Assembly: GCF_003935375.1 (NCBI RefSeq) | Contig: NZ_RHQM01000008.1 | Coordinates: 1 to 64,000 of the forward strand | Length of the DNA: 64,000 nt | Direction: 5' to 3' | DNA from: Stutzerimonas xanthomarina | GTDB lineage: Bacteria; Pseudomonadota; Gammaproteobacteria; Pseudomonadales; Pseudomonadaceae | In this document: one piece after another, positions 20,366-30,311 of the stretch | How the letters are laid out: each line of letters starts with the position of its first letter | How positions within the stretch are numbered: the stretch's first letter is position 1 | The notes under the pieces: model-generated | What the model saw: the letters and a program-made list of their open reading frames with translations, nothing else | Told to the model about the DNA's origin: nothing | Database searches by the model: none | Program-made: the position numbers and the translations under genes

Positions 20366-20742
20366 CGGCGCAGCGATTCGAGCTTTTCCCGCGACTTGGC
20401 CAGCTGATTGCGGCGCAGCTCGATCAGCTGAGCATCACCGGTGCCCAAGGCCTCGCGTAGCAGCGTCTCGCGCCGCTCAACCTGGCGATTGGTGTGGTCG
20501 TATTCGACTTGATGCGGGTGCAGGGCAACCACGCCCTGGCACTGCTCGGTCAGGCCCTGCAGTTCGCCGTCGAGTCGCGTCTGGCGCAGCTTGTCACCCT
20601 GCAGGCGCGCCTGCTGCAGCTGTTCGCGCAAGGCCTGGCGCTGGTCGTGGCACTGGCTGTCGGCGCTGGGGGCCGCGCTAGCCAGCGGGCTGATGGCGGT
20701 AGCGCCGATCAGCAGGACAATCGGCCAATGTCGCAAAGACAT
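20362..20742 (-). CDS. DUF1090-type periplasmic protein
   Basis: 126 residues. A signal peptide of about 23 residues (SPLASAA cleavage) is followed by a small, highly charged helical domain with two cysteines (QCHDQ and EQCQG), a central conserved-looking segment NRQVERRETLLREALGTGD, and a Lys/Arg/Glu-rich C-terminal helix. This is the layout of the DUF1090 (YqjC-like) family, whose role is not established. GGAGGCGA precedes the ATG. It overlaps the convergent cytochrome c' gene by 4 bases at the 3' ends. Confidence 0.8.
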   Translation of the reverse strand: MSLRHWPIVLLIGATAISPLASAAPSADSQCHDQRQALREQLQQARLQGDKLRQTRLDGELQGLTEQCQGVVALHPHQVEYDHTNRQVERRETLLREALGTGDAQLIELRRNQLAKSREKLESLRR

Positions 20743-20802
20743 GCCTCGCCTCCATAATTGTTATCCAGCTCCTATCGACCGCGACATTGTGGGAAAGTCC
20801 CT

Positions 20803-22529
<1,727 letters not shown>

Positions 22530-22564
22530 TCATTGTCGCCGGCTCGACGCGGCGCGACCGTGCG

Positions 22565-23896
22565 TCAGCGCATATTGAACAATTCCTGGTGGAAATCCCT
22601 CGGTGGCAGGCCGTGGCGCTGCAGGTCCTTGTTCAGATCCTCGCCGAAGCCCGCCGGGCCGCAGAACCAGACGTCGCTGTCCTGCCATTGCGGCGCCAAC
22701 TGGCGAAGGCGCTCGGGCGTCAGGCGCCCGCCCTCGCTGGCTACCAGCACGTGCAGGCGCACCCGGGCGCGTGCGGCCAGTTCGCGGATACGCTCGATGA
22801 AACTCTGGTCCGGCGCGCTGGTGCAGTAGAACAGATCGACGTTGTCGCCCTTGCCGCTCGCGGCGAGCGCCTGCAGCCGGCCGATGAAGGGCGCAATGCC
22901 GATGCCGCCGGCCACCCAGATCTGCCGCGGCTTGCGGCTATGGAAGTCGAAGCAGCCATAAGGCCCTTCGACCTTCACCGCATCGCCCACCTTCAGGGTG
23001 TCCGGCAGGGTGCGGGTGTAGTCACCAAGGCCCTTGATGGAGAAGGCCAGCTTGCCGTCTTTGCACCAGGCTGAGGACAGGCTGAAGGGGTGCGGCCCTT
23101 CCTTGTCGTCGAAGGTGACGAAGGCGAACTGCCCGGCCTTGTGCCCCGGCCAGGGACCGTCGAGCTTGATATCGACGCGCAGCACGCGGTTTTCGCGGTG
23201 ATGGGTCAAGCTTTCTATGCGACCGACCACCTGATGCTTGCGCCCGATGCGGCGCAACAGCGAAATGCAGGCCGCGACGGAACCCGAAGCCATCAGCACG
23301 GCGAGGACCAGGCCCAGCGGCGAGGTCCAGTAGTCGGGCGGGGTCAGCACCACCGAGTGCGCCACCAGAGCCAGATAGACCAGCGCCAGCCAGCGGTGCG
23401 TCTTGAAGAACCAGCGGTAGGGGAAGCTTTTGACCAGCGCCAGTACGATCAGAGTCGCCGCCGCGTAGAAGGCCCATTCGCCGATCGTCTCGGCGAGGCC
23501 GCGAAAGCGCTGCAGCAGAGCAAAGATGCCCTCATGCATCTGGCCCTCACCGGCACGTCGCGCCGGCTTTTCCAGCCAGCCGAAGCCGACCAGCCATTTC
23601 GGTATCTGCCCCCAGCCCCAGTGGAAGATGGCGATCACCAGGGCGCTGATGCCCAGCCATTTATGCAGTCGATAGGTCTTGTCCAGACCGTCGAAGAAGC
23701 GTTCGAAGCGCCGCGGCCGCACCGCCAGCACCATCGCCACGCTCATCGCGACGATGCCGAGCACGCCGCTGTAGTGCACCAGTACCTTGCGCAGCGGCCA
23801 GAACTGGTAGCGAGCCATGATGAAGTCGTCCACCAGCAACCAGAGCAGCGTCAGTCCGACGAACAGCGCGACGTAGGTGAGTTTTATCTGTCTCAT
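22565..23896 (-). CDS. Ferric-reductase-like transmembrane flavoprotein
   Basis: 443 residues. The start at 23896 has AGGAGG upstream. The first about 210 residues hold six membrane helices with histidines placed as in ferric reductase/NADPH oxidase heme domains (YRLHKWLGISALVIAIFHW, FFKTHRWLALVYLALVAHS). The rest is a ferredoxin-NADP reductase module: FAD-binding HPFSLSSAW, GPYGCFDF, then NAD-binding WVAGGIGIAPFIGRLQAL and the end DVWFCGPAGFGEDL. It should pass electrons from NAD(P)H across the inner membrane; substrate unknown (ferric iron, or a periplasmic acceptor). It sits alone between ligB and the divergent ABC exporter. Confidence 0.88.
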   Translation of the reverse strand: MRQIKLTYVALFVGLTLLWLLVDDFIMARYQFWPLRKVLVHYSGVLGIVAMSVAMVLAVRPRRFERFFDGLDKTYRLHKWLGISALVIAIFHWGWGQIPKWLVGFGWLEKPARRAGEGQMHEGIFALLQRFRGLAETIGEWAFYAAATLIVLALVKSFPYRWFFKTHRWLALVYLALVAHSVVLTPPDYWTSPLGLVLAVLMASGSVAACISLLRRIGRKHQVVGRIESLTHHRENRVLRVDIKLDGPWPGHKAGQFAFVTFDDKEGPHPFSLSSAWCKDGKLAFSIKGLGDYTRTLPDTLKVGDAVKVEGPYGCFDFHSRKPRQIWVAGGIGIAPFIGRLQALAASGKGDNVDLFYCTSAPDQSFIERIRELAARARVRLHVLVASEGGRLTPERLRQLAPQWQDSDVWFCGPAGFGEDLNKDLQRHGLPPRDFHQELFNMR

Positions 23897-24069
23897 TTCG
23901 GGAAAGCCTCCTTGCTGGCGACCCGTGTGCCAGCGCTTCCAAGCATGTATGCAGTGCCGCGACGCCGCCATGATCACGGTCACTACGAATCGTGACTGGG
24001 AGACGGCGGGCGCCCTGCGTTACGTTTTTCTCTACAATTCCGCCCCTGATTCCTCGAAGAGACGAGCCC

Positions 24070-24993
24070 GTGCAACCAGTGATCGCCATTGAGCAGCTCA
24101 CCAAGACCTACGCTTCCGGCCACCCGGCGCTCAAGCGCATCGACCTCGAGATCCACAAGGGCGAGATATTCGCTCTGCTCGGACCCAACGGCGCCGGCAA
24201 GACCACGTTGATCAGCATCATTTGCGGCATCGTCAACCCCGGCAGCGGGCGAGTGCTGGTCGACGGCCACGACATCGTTCAGGACTACCGCGCCGCCCGA
24301 TCGAAGATCGGCCTGGTGCCGCAGGAGCTGTTCAACGAGGGCTTCGAAAGCGTCTGGGCGACGGTGCGTTTTTCGCGCGGCCTGTTTGGCAAGGCGCCGG
24401 ACGATTCGTTCCTGGAGAAACTGTTGCGCGATTTGTCGCTGTGGGACAAGCGCAATGCCCGCATCCTCGAGCTTTCCGGCGGCATGAAGCGCCGCGTGAT
24501 GATCGCCAAGGCGCTGTCCCACGAGCCGTCGATCCTGTTCCTCGACGAGCCCACCGCCGGCGTCGACGTCGAGCTGCGTCGTGACATGTGGGAAATGGTC
24601 CGCGGCCTGCGCGAGCGTGGCGTGACCATCATCCTCACTACCCACTACATCGAAGAAGCCGAGGAAATGGCCGACCGCATCGGGGTGATCAGCCGCGGCG
24701 AGATCATTCTGGTCGAGGACAAGGACGTGCTGATGCACAAGCTTGGCAAGAAGCAGCTGACCCTGCACCTGCAGCGACCGCTGGCCGAAATTCCCGCGGA
24801 ACTGGCCAGCTATCCCCTGGAGCTCACCGATGCCGGCAACCAGCTGGTGTTCACCTTCGACGCCCAGCATGAGGATACCGGCATCGCCGAGCTGCTCCGG
24901 CGCCTGGCGGCCCACGGCATCGACTTCAAGGATCTGCAGTCGAGCCAGAGCTCGCTGGAAGAAATCTTCGTCAATCTGGTTCACGGTCGCTGA
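24070..24993 (+). CDS. yadG: ABC exporter ATP-binding subunit (YadG type)
   Basis: 307 residues with a GTG start at 24070 ([18 protein letters not shown]); an in-frame ATG at 23992 would add a non-homologous leader. Walker [14 protein letters not shown], signature LSGGMKRRV, Walker [15 protein letters not shown] and the switch histidine in [15 protein letters not shown] are all present. The C-terminal about 90 residues form the extension common in ABC-2 (CcmA/DrrA-like) ATPases. It pairs with the ABC-2 permease encoded 12 bases downstream. Substrate unknown. Confidence 0.93.
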   Translation: MQPVIAIEQLTKTYASGHPALKRIDLEIHKGEIFALLGPNGAGKTTLISIICGIVNPGSGRVLVDGHDIVQDYRAARSKIGLVPQELFNEGFESVWATVRFSRGLFGKAPDDSFLEKLLRDLSLWDKRNARILELSGGMKRRVMIAKALSHEPSILFLDEPTAGVDVELRRDMWEMVRGLRERGVTIILTTHYIEEAEEMADRIGVISRGEIILVEDKDVLMHKLGKKQLTLHLQRPLAEIPAELASYPLELTDAGNQLVFTFDAQHEDTGIAELLRRLAAHGIDFKDLQSSQSSLEEIFVNLVHGR

Positions 24994-25005
24994 GGAAAAG
25001 CCCGC

Positions 25006-25767
25006 ATGAATTTCTACGCGATCCGCGCGATCTACCTGTTCGAACTGGCGCGCACCTGGCGCACCCTGCTGCAGAGCATTGCCACCCCGGTGATCTCCAC
25101 CTCGCTGTACTTCGTGGTCTTCGGCTCGGCCATCGGCGCGCGAATGGAGGCGATGCACGGCATCCCCTACGGCGCGTTCATCATCCCCGGCCTGATCATG
25201 ATGGCGCTGCTCACCGAGAGCATCTCCAACGCCTCGTTCGGCATTTACATGCCGCGCTATTCCGGGACTATCTACGAGGTGCTGTCGGCGCCGGTGTCCT
25301 ATGTCGAGATCGTCATCGGCTATGTCGGTGCGGCGGCGACCAAGTCGCTGGTGCTCGGCGTGATCATCCTTGTCACTGCACGGCTGTTCGTCGATTACGA
25401 AATCCAGCACCCACTGATGATGGCGCTGTTCCTGGTGCTGACGGCGGTCACCTTCTGCCTGTTCGGCTTTATCATCGGCATCTGGGCCGATGGCTGGGAG
25501 AAACTGCAGATCGTTCCGGCGCTGATCGTCACGCCGCTGGCCTTTCTTGGCGGCAGTTTCTATTCCATCGAAATGCTGCCGCCGCTGTGGCAGAAGGTCA
25601 CCCTGTTCAACCCGGTGGTGTACCTGATCAGCGGCTTCCGCTGGAGCTTTTACGGCGTCTCGGATATCAGCGTCGGTGTCAGTCTGGCGATGATTCTTGG
25701 TTTCCTCGGCGCCTGTCTGCTGGCGGTGTGGTGGATATTCAAGACCGGCTATCGGTTGAAGAACTAG
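25006..25767 (+). CDS. yadH: ABC-2 type exporter permease (YadH type)
   Basis: 253 residues with six predicted membrane helices. Typical ABC-2 elements are the cytoplasmic N-terminal helix, the conserved [20 protein letters not shown] region and the final helices around [16 protein letters not shown]. It forms a half-size exporter with the preceding ATPase, the YadG/YadH pair whose transported molecule has not been settled. A terminator starts 9 bases after the stop, closing a two-gene operon. Confidence 0.92.
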   Translation: MNFYAIRAIYLFELARTWRTLLQSIATPVISTSLYFVVFGSAIGARMEAMHGIPYGAFIIPGLIMMALLTESISNASFGIYMPRYSGTIYEVLSAPVSYVEIVIGYVGAAATKSLVLGVIILVTARLFVDYEIQHPLMMALFLVLTAVTFCLFGFIIGIWADGWEKLQIVPALIVTPLAFLGGSFYSIEMLPPLWQKVTLFNPVVYLISGFRWSFYGVSDISVGVSLAMILGFLGACLLAVWWIFKTGYRLKN

Positions 25768-25776
25768 CCCGTAAAC

Positions 25777-25804
25777 GAAAACGCCCGCAGATGCGGGCGT
25801 TTTC
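25777..25804. terminator. Bidirectional intrinsic terminator after yadH
   Basis: GAAAACGCCCGC (25777-25788) pairs with GCGGGCGTTTTC (25793-25804) around a 4-base loop, with A and T runs on both sides. It serves yadH and the convergent small secreted gene. Confidence 0.9.
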
Positions 25805-25823
25805 ATTAGCGCGTCGGGAGGGC

Positions 25824-26156
25824 TTACTTGCCGAACATCTTGCCCAGACCGAGAACCACATCCTTGGCTTGGGTGACAGCCTGAACCTTCTCATTCACTG
25901 CTCCAGCGTCGTCGCCAGCTGCGTTGGCTGCCAGGCCGTCGGCGTCCAACTGAGCGCAGCCGTCTTCGACCTGATTCAGTGCATTGCTGAGTTTTTCGTT
26001 GCCTAGCATCTGGCCGAGCAGCTTGCCGGTTTCCAGATTGCCCTGCTGGGCGGCCAGCTGCGCTTGGCATTTGGCTTGCGCGTCAGTGGTGGCGGCCTGC
26101 AGCGAGGTGCTGGCGAGGATGACGGCGGCACAGCCGAGAATGAGGGAAATACGCAT
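25824..26156 (-). CDS. Small secreted protein of unknown function
   Basis: 110 residues starting at 26156 (MRISLILGCAAVI); an upstream in-frame ATG at 26279 would add 41 residues before a clear signal peptide and is rejected. Signal cleavage is expected after SLQAA. The mature part has two cysteines (AKCQAQ and DGCAQL), is rich in Ala, Gln, Leu and Asn, and ends in a short helix with GLGKMFGK. I do not recognise the family. Single gene, convergent with yadH. Confidence 0.7.
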   Translation of the reverse strand: MRISLILGCAAVILASTSLQAATTDAQAKCQAQLAAQQGNLETGKLLGQMLGNEKLSNALNQVEDGCAQLDADGLAANAAGDDAGAVNEKVQAVTQAKDVVLGLGKMFGK

Positions 26157-26328
26157 GGATACGCTCCTTGTAAGGCCGATCACAACAGGTGATCGATCGA
26201 GTCCGTTCGAAAAGGGCGCTGATGATAGCTGTTGGCCTGCATAACGGAAAGGCTCTGGAATGGAGGTTTCGTGATGCACCGCTGGCAGCGGAGGGTGTCT
26301 GTTGCGACTCTACCCCCCTCTTGAAAGC

Positions 26329-26365
26329 AAGAAGCCCCGCGCGGCTTGCGCCGGCGGGGCTTCTT
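26329..26365 (-). terminator. Intrinsic terminator of metK
   Basis: AAGAAGCCCCGC (26329-26340) pairs with GCGGGGCTTCTT (26354-26365) around a 13-base loop that can itself pair. On the minus strand it starts 16 bases after the metK stop and is followed by a short T-containing stretch. Confidence 0.8.
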
Positions 26366-26381
26366 GTCGGTGCGGTCGCGC

Positions 26382-27572
26382 TTACAACCCGGCAGCGGCG
26401 CGCAAAGCGTCGGCCTTGTCGGTCTTTTCCCAAGTGAAGGCGGTGAAGGTGTCGGCCCCCACCGTCATCTCGTAGGGATTGCGGCCGAAGTGGCCGTAGG
26501 CCGCGGTGGCGCGGTACATCGGGTGCAGCAGGTCGAGCATGCGGGTGATCGCGTAAGGGCGCAGATCGAAATGCTCACGGACCAAAGCGATGATCTTGTC
26601 GTCGCTGAGCTTGCCGGTGCCGAAGGTGTTCAGCGAGATGGAGGTCGGCTGCGCTACGCCGATGGCGTAGGACACCTGAATCTCGCAACGATCGGCGAGG
26701 CCGGCGGCGACGATGTTCTTCGCCACGTAGCGGCCGGCGTAGGCGGCCGAGCGATCTACCTTGGACGGGTCCTTGCCGGAGAAGGCACCGCCGCCATGGC
26801 GGGCCATGCCGCCGTAGGTGTCGACGATGATCTTGCGTCCGGTCAGGCCGCAGTCGCCCACCGGGCCGCCGATGACGAACTGGCCGGTCGGGTTGATGTG
26901 GTACTGGGTGTCCTTGTGCAGCAGCTCCGTGGGCAGGCTGTGCTTGATGATCAGCTCCATCACCGCTTCGCGCAGGTCGCTCTGCTTGACCTCGGGGTTG
27001 TGCTGGGTGGACAGCACGATGGCGTCGATACCGGCGACTTTGCCGTTCTCGTAGCGGCAGGTGACCTGGCTCTTGGCGTCCGGGCGCAGCCATGGCAGCA
27101 GGCCGTTCTTGCGTGCTTCGGCCTGGCGTTCGACCAGGGCGTGGGAGAAGCGGATCGGCGCCGGCATCAGCACGTCGGTCTCGTTGCTGGCGTAGCCGAA
27201 CATCAGGCCCTGATCACCGGCACCCTGGTCTTCCGGCTTGGTGCGGTCGACGCCCTGGGCGATGTCCACCGACTGCTTGCCGATGATGTTGATGATGCCG
27301 CAGGTGGCACCGTCGAAACCGACTTCCGAGCTGTTGTAGCCGATGTCGACGATGACGTCGCGCACCAGTTGCTCCAGATCGACCCACGCCGAAGTGGTGA
27401 CTTCACCGGCAACGATCGCCACACCGGTCTTGACCATGGTTTCGCAGGCCACGCGGGCATGCTTGTCCTCGGCGATGATGGCGTCGAGCACCGCATCGGA
27501 GATCTGGTCGGCGATCTTGTCCGGATGCCCTTCGGACACGGACTCGGAGGTAAAAATCGAGTATTCGCTCAT
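26382..27572 (-). CDS. metK: S-adenosylmethionine synthase MetK
   Basis: 396 residues, full length. MetK makes SAM from methionine and ATP. Visible: [20 protein letters not shown] with the ATP-binding His and Asp, [12 protein letters not shown] (flexible active-site loop) and [20 protein letters not shown] with the phosphate-binding lysines. AGGAAA lies upstream of the ATG. It begins 14 bases after the stop of the SahR-like gene and so is almost surely the second gene of that operon. Confidence 0.98.
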   Translation of the reverse strand: MSEYSIFTSESVSEGHPDKIADQISDAVLDAIIAEDKHARVACETMVKTGVAIVAGEVTTSAWVDLEQLVRDVIVDIGYNSSEVGFDGATCGIINIIGKQSVDIAQGVDRTKPEDQGAGDQGLMFGYASNETDVLMPAPIRFSHALVERQAEARKNGLLPWLRPDAKSQVTCRYENGKVAGIDAIVLSTQHNPEVKQSDLREAVMELIIKHSLPTELLHKDTQYHINPTGQFVIGGPVGDCGLTGRKIIVDTYGGMARHGGGAFSGKDPSKVDRSAAYAGRYVAKNIVAAGLADRCEIQVSYAIGVAQPTSISLNTFGTGKLSDDKIIALVREHFDLRPYAITRMLDLLHPMYRATAAYGHFGRNPYEMTVGADTFTAFTWEKTDKADALRAAAGL

Positions 27573-27586
27573 CTATCGGTTTCCTA

Positions 27587-28588
27587 TTACCGGTGGGTGA
27601 GTCGGTCGTCAGGGACGGACCGGGAAAAGTACCGGGCCTGGATCTGAAAACCGTTCTTCAAGCCAATGTAGAGGCTCTCGCCGGGCGTGAGCCCCGCGGC
27701 ATCGGCCCAACGGGCCAGATCGTCCTGTTCGAAGCCCAGCCAGAGATCGCCGCAGGCCTCCCTGGCCCAACTCTGGTTGTGGCTGCACAGCTCCGTGACC
27801 AGCAGGCTGCCGCCCGCGTTCACCAGCCGTGCCAGTTGTTTGATCGCCTCGCCGGGCGCCGCCAAGTGATGCAGCACCATGTTCAGCACCACGCAGTCTG
27901 CCGGCGGGCAGTCGTCGTGCAGTGCGTCGGCGAGCTTCAGCTCGACATTTGTCAGCCCCGCTTCCTGACAGCGCGCACGCGCCAGATCGAGCATGGCGGG
28001 GCTGTTGTCCAGCGCCACTACGCGTGCGAAGCGCCGCGCCAACTCCGGCAGGAAACTGCCATCCCCGGGACCGACTTCCAGCGCCGTGGCGCTGGCATTG
28101 AAGTTCAGCGCATCGAGCAGGGCCACCACGCTGTCGCGGTACTGTGGCAGGCCGGCGATAAGGTCCTGACGGGCCTGAAAGCTGTCGGCCATGCGCGCGA
28201 AGAAATCCTCGCTGGCGGCGCTGCGCTGGGCATGCACGGCGGCGATACGGGCCTCGATCTCGCGCGGCAGCTCCAGCCGATCGGCTTCCTCGAGCAGCGC
28301 CGCGTGCAGCTTGCCGCCGGGGCTGTCGACCAGCGGCAGACTGCGCCGGTAGAACACCGCGTTGCCTTCGCGGCGGGTTGCCAGCAACCCAGCCTGGGTA
28401 AGTACCTTGAGGTGGTGGCTCATGCCGGACTGACCGATGGCGAAGATCTGCGCCAGCTCGAGCACGCCGAACGAGTCACTGGCCAGCGCCCGCAGTACGT
28501 TCAAACGCAATGCATCGCCGCCGGCCTTGCACAGGGCGGCGAGCGAATCACTGGCGTCGAAACGGATCTGGGGCATGCGCAGGCTCAT
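27587..28588 (-). CDS. sahR: SahR-like regulator: ArsR-type HTH fused to a methyltransferase-like SAH sensor
   Basis: 333 residues. Residues about 10-95 form an ArsR winged helix (RLNVLRALASDSFGVLELAQ, then GQSGMSHHLKVLTQAGLLAT as recognition helix, then the wing RREGNAVFYRR). Residues about 160-300 form a class I methyltransferase fold: motif I ALEVGPGDGSFLPEL, acidic residue in VVALDNSPAML, motif IV CVVLNMVLHHL. This architecture next to metK matches SahR, a published repressor of SAM-cycle genes that releases DNA when its methyltransferase-like domain binds SAH. The arrangement also corresponds to what I recall as PA0547 beside metK in P. aeruginosa. A second ATG at 28576 is an alternative start. 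Whether it keeps any methyl transfer activity cannot be told. Confidence 0.8.
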   Translation of the reverse strand: MSLRMPQIRFDASDSLAALCKAGGDALRLNVLRALASDSFGVLELAQIFAIGQSGMSHHLKVLTQAGLLATRREGNAVFYRRSLPLVDSPGGKLHAALLEEADRLELPREIEARIAAVHAQRSAASEDFFARMADSFQARQDLIAGLPQYRDSVVALLDALNFNASATALEVGPGDGSFLPELARRFARVVALDNSPAMLDLARARCQEAGLTNVELKLADALHDDCPPADCVVLNMVLHHLAAPGEAIKQLARLVNAGGSLLVTELCSHNQSWAREACGDLWLGFEQDDLARWADAAGLTPGESLYIGLKNGFQIQARYFSRSVPDDRLTHR

Positions 28589-28597
28589 AAGCCGCGC

Positions 28598-28626
28598 AGT
28601 CTAGTCGGTCACTTTTCGTACAGCAA
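28598..28626 (-). promoter_or_regulatory. Putative promoter of the sahR-metK operon
   Basis: On the minus strand TTGCTG (28626-28621) and TAGACT (28603-28598) are 17 bases apart. The -35 box touches the end of the large palindrome at 28625-28658, so a protein bound there could interfere with RNA polymerase. Match to consensus is moderate. Confidence 0.42.
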
Positions 28627-28658
28627 GGGCAATATCAAAAAGTTTTGATATTGCCCTT
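28625..28658. promoter_or_regulatory. Large perfect palindrome, candidate SahR operator
   Basis: Two 16-base arms (28625-28640 and 28643-28658) are exact reverse complements around a central AG. The core ATATCAAAA/TTTTGATAT is AT-rich in a GC-rich region, as ArsR-family operators often are. It lies 36 bases before the SahR-like start codon and 13 bases after the LysE gene stop. An extra role as hairpin at the 3' end of the LysE mRNA is possible, but no T-run follows on the minus strand. Confidence 0.65.
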
Positions 28659-28671
28659 CTGGGGCGCAGGG

Positions 28672-29274
28672 TTACTGCAGCAGGCGGGACAACCCCAGGG
28701 TGCACGACACCAGGCCAAGGCCGATGAGGAAGTAGTTCGGCAGGATATCCAGCAGGCGCTGAATCAGTCCTTCGCCGGCCAGACGGCGCGAGAGCAGGCT
28801 GTAGGCGAGCAGGATGCTCAGATCGATCACCGCCCAGATCACGATGAGCACCGTCGCCTGTGGCGCGAACGGCTGCGCGGGCAGGATGAAGCCGGGGAGG
28901 AAGGCGAGAAAGAACAGGATGTCCTTGGGGTTGGACAGGCCCACCGCCATGGCCCGCCAAAAATAGTGCGCCTCGCTGCGTTTGGGCATGGCGGCCTCGC
29001 TGCGTCCGCCGCACAGGCTGTCGCAGCCCAGCCAGATCAAGTACAGGCCGCCGAGGATCTGCCCGGCTTCGAGCACCAGCGGGTCGAGGTCCAGCGCCAG
29101 GTAGATCATCACCAGTGCGGCGATCATCAGGATCTGCGCAGACAGCGCACCGCCGAGAATCGTCCATAGTGGCCAGCGCCGGCGCGCGTCGGATACCACC
29201 AGTGCAACCACCGGTCCGGGAGAGGCGATCAGCAGGGCGACCGCAGCGGCGAAGGCGAGATAGGTAGCGTTCAT
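28672..29274 (-). CDS. LysE/RhtB family amino acid exporter
   Basis: 200 residues, starting at the ATGA overlap with the oxygenase gene (29271-29274). Six predicted membrane helices and the LysE-family N-terminus ALLIASPGPVVALVVSDARR are visible, as is GLSNPKDILFFLAFLPGF. The family exports amino acids and derivatives such as lysine, homoserine, threonine and cysteine. Translational coupling to a Fe(II)/2-oxoglutarate oxygenase of a family that hydroxylates free amino acids suggests its cargo is the product, or the substrate, of that enzyme. This is inference. Confidence 0.88.
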   Translation of the reverse strand: MNATYLAFAAAVALLIASPGPVVALVVSDARRRWPLWTILGGALSAQILMIAALVMIYLALDLDPLVLEAGQILGGLYLIWLGCDSLCGGRSEAAMPKRSEAHYFWRAMAVGLSNPKDILFFLAFLPGFILPAQPFAPQATVLIVIWAVIDLSILLAYSLLSRRLAGEGLIQRLLDILPNYFLIGLGLVSCTLGLSRLLQ

Positions 29275-30167
29275 AGTTCGGTCACCAGGCCGAACACCCG
29301 GCTGCGTTTGCCCAGGCGTTCGGCATAGAAGTTCGGATTGGTGATGGCGAAGGCGCGCTGGATCCAGCGATCGCTGCCGTCGAAGCGTGCACTGAAGGGG
29401 CTGCGGGCGTGAGCGGTGCGGCGATTGTCGATGATCAGCATGTCGCCACGATTCAGCCGCACCGGCTCGACCACCTCCCAGGCGATGGCGCGCAGCTTGT
29501 CCATCAGTTGTTGGGCGCGGCTGCTGAAGGCCAGCATGAAGTGCGGGTCGAAACGGAAGAAAGGTGCATCCGGGTCGCCGTAGAGGATGGTCTGGTGGCG
29601 ATTGATGTCGATGCGCTGGTTCTTTTCGGTGGGGCCGTAATCGGACAGGAAGTTGTACGGCTCGGTGAGGAAGAACGCCTGCTCTTCGAAGGTCAGTCGC
29701 TCGAGGATGCGCTCGATCGAGGCGATATAGGTGACCGCCTCCGCGTCGGGGTCCTGGCGCAGGCAGAGCAGCACCAGATAGTCGGGCAGTACGGCGTGGA
29801 AGGCGTTTTCCGTGTGCAGGTCCAGTTCGGTATCGAAACTGTCCGACGTTGCACCGCGGGAATGTGCCTGCTGCGGGAAGAAGTTGTTGACGATGCAGCC
29901 CTCGGACTCCTGCAGATAGCCGATCGGTTCGCCGAGCAGGGCGTTGGCCTGCAGCAGAAGGCGCTCGCTGCTGTCGTCGGGTTTGCAAAGCAGGTCGCGG
30001 CTCAGCGGTGTTGGCGGGATGTCGCCGATGGGCAGGCTTTCGAGGGTCATGAAGCCTTTCTTGTTACCGAACAGCCTGAAATTGATGATCTGGCCGATCT
30101 GCTCATGCTGCAGTGCGCTCTTCTCTACCGCATTGGCCAGGAGCGTCTCGTAGTATTTGTTCTGCAT
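29271..30167 (-). CDS. TauD/clavaminate synthase-like Fe(II)/2-oxoglutarate oxygenase
   Basis: 298 residues with AGGAAAGGA before the ATG. The facial triad is visible: His118 and Glu120 in LDLHTENAFH, and His253 in RRTAHARSP. Arg267 lies 14 residues after the distal His, the spacing I recall for 2-oxoglutarate-binding Arg in clavaminate synthase and VioC. That subgroup includes AsnO, VioC and lysine hydroxylases, which act on free amino acids. This protein is shorter than those (about 330-360). Overlap with the LysE gene and a divergent LysR regulator define a three-gene module. Substrate unknown; a basic amino acid or amide is a guess. No frame break is seen. Confidence 0.83.
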   Translation of the reverse strand: MQNKYYETLLANAVEKSALQHEQIGQIINFRLFGNKKGFMTLESLPIGDIPPTPLSRDLLCKPDDSSERLLLQANALLGEPIGYLQESEGCIVNNFFPQQAHSRGATSDSFDTELDLHTENAFHAVLPDYLVLLCLRQDPDAEAVTYIASIERILERLTFEEQAFFLTEPYNFLSDYGPTEKNQRIDINRHQTILYGDPDAPFFRFDPHFMLAFSSRAQQLMDKLRAIAWEVVEPVRLNRGDMLIIDNRRTAHARSPFSARFDGSDRWIQRAFAITNPNFYAERLGKRSRVFGLVTEL

Positions 30168-30311
30168 GGCATCCTTTCCTGAGTTTTTATTGGTGCGCGT
30201 GCGGGTTAAGTGAATACCGAAGCTGGCCCGGAACCCATTGCTGGCGCAGTATTGGGACGCTGGAAAAGATTGGAAAATGGAAAAAATGACCCCTAAGGAT
30301 GAGTTTTAGTC

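Noticed and set aside
28625-28658. Palindrome as simple terminator of the LysE gene
   Set aside because: The hairpin is AT-cored and not followed by a T-run on the minus strand, while its place next to an ArsR-type gene start favours an operator. A minor 3'-end role cannot be excluded.
29271-30167. Oxygenase as a taurine dioxygenase (TauD)
   Set aside because: The HTE facial-triad motif and the Arg spacing fit the clavaminate synthase branch better, and no sulfonate transport genes are present.
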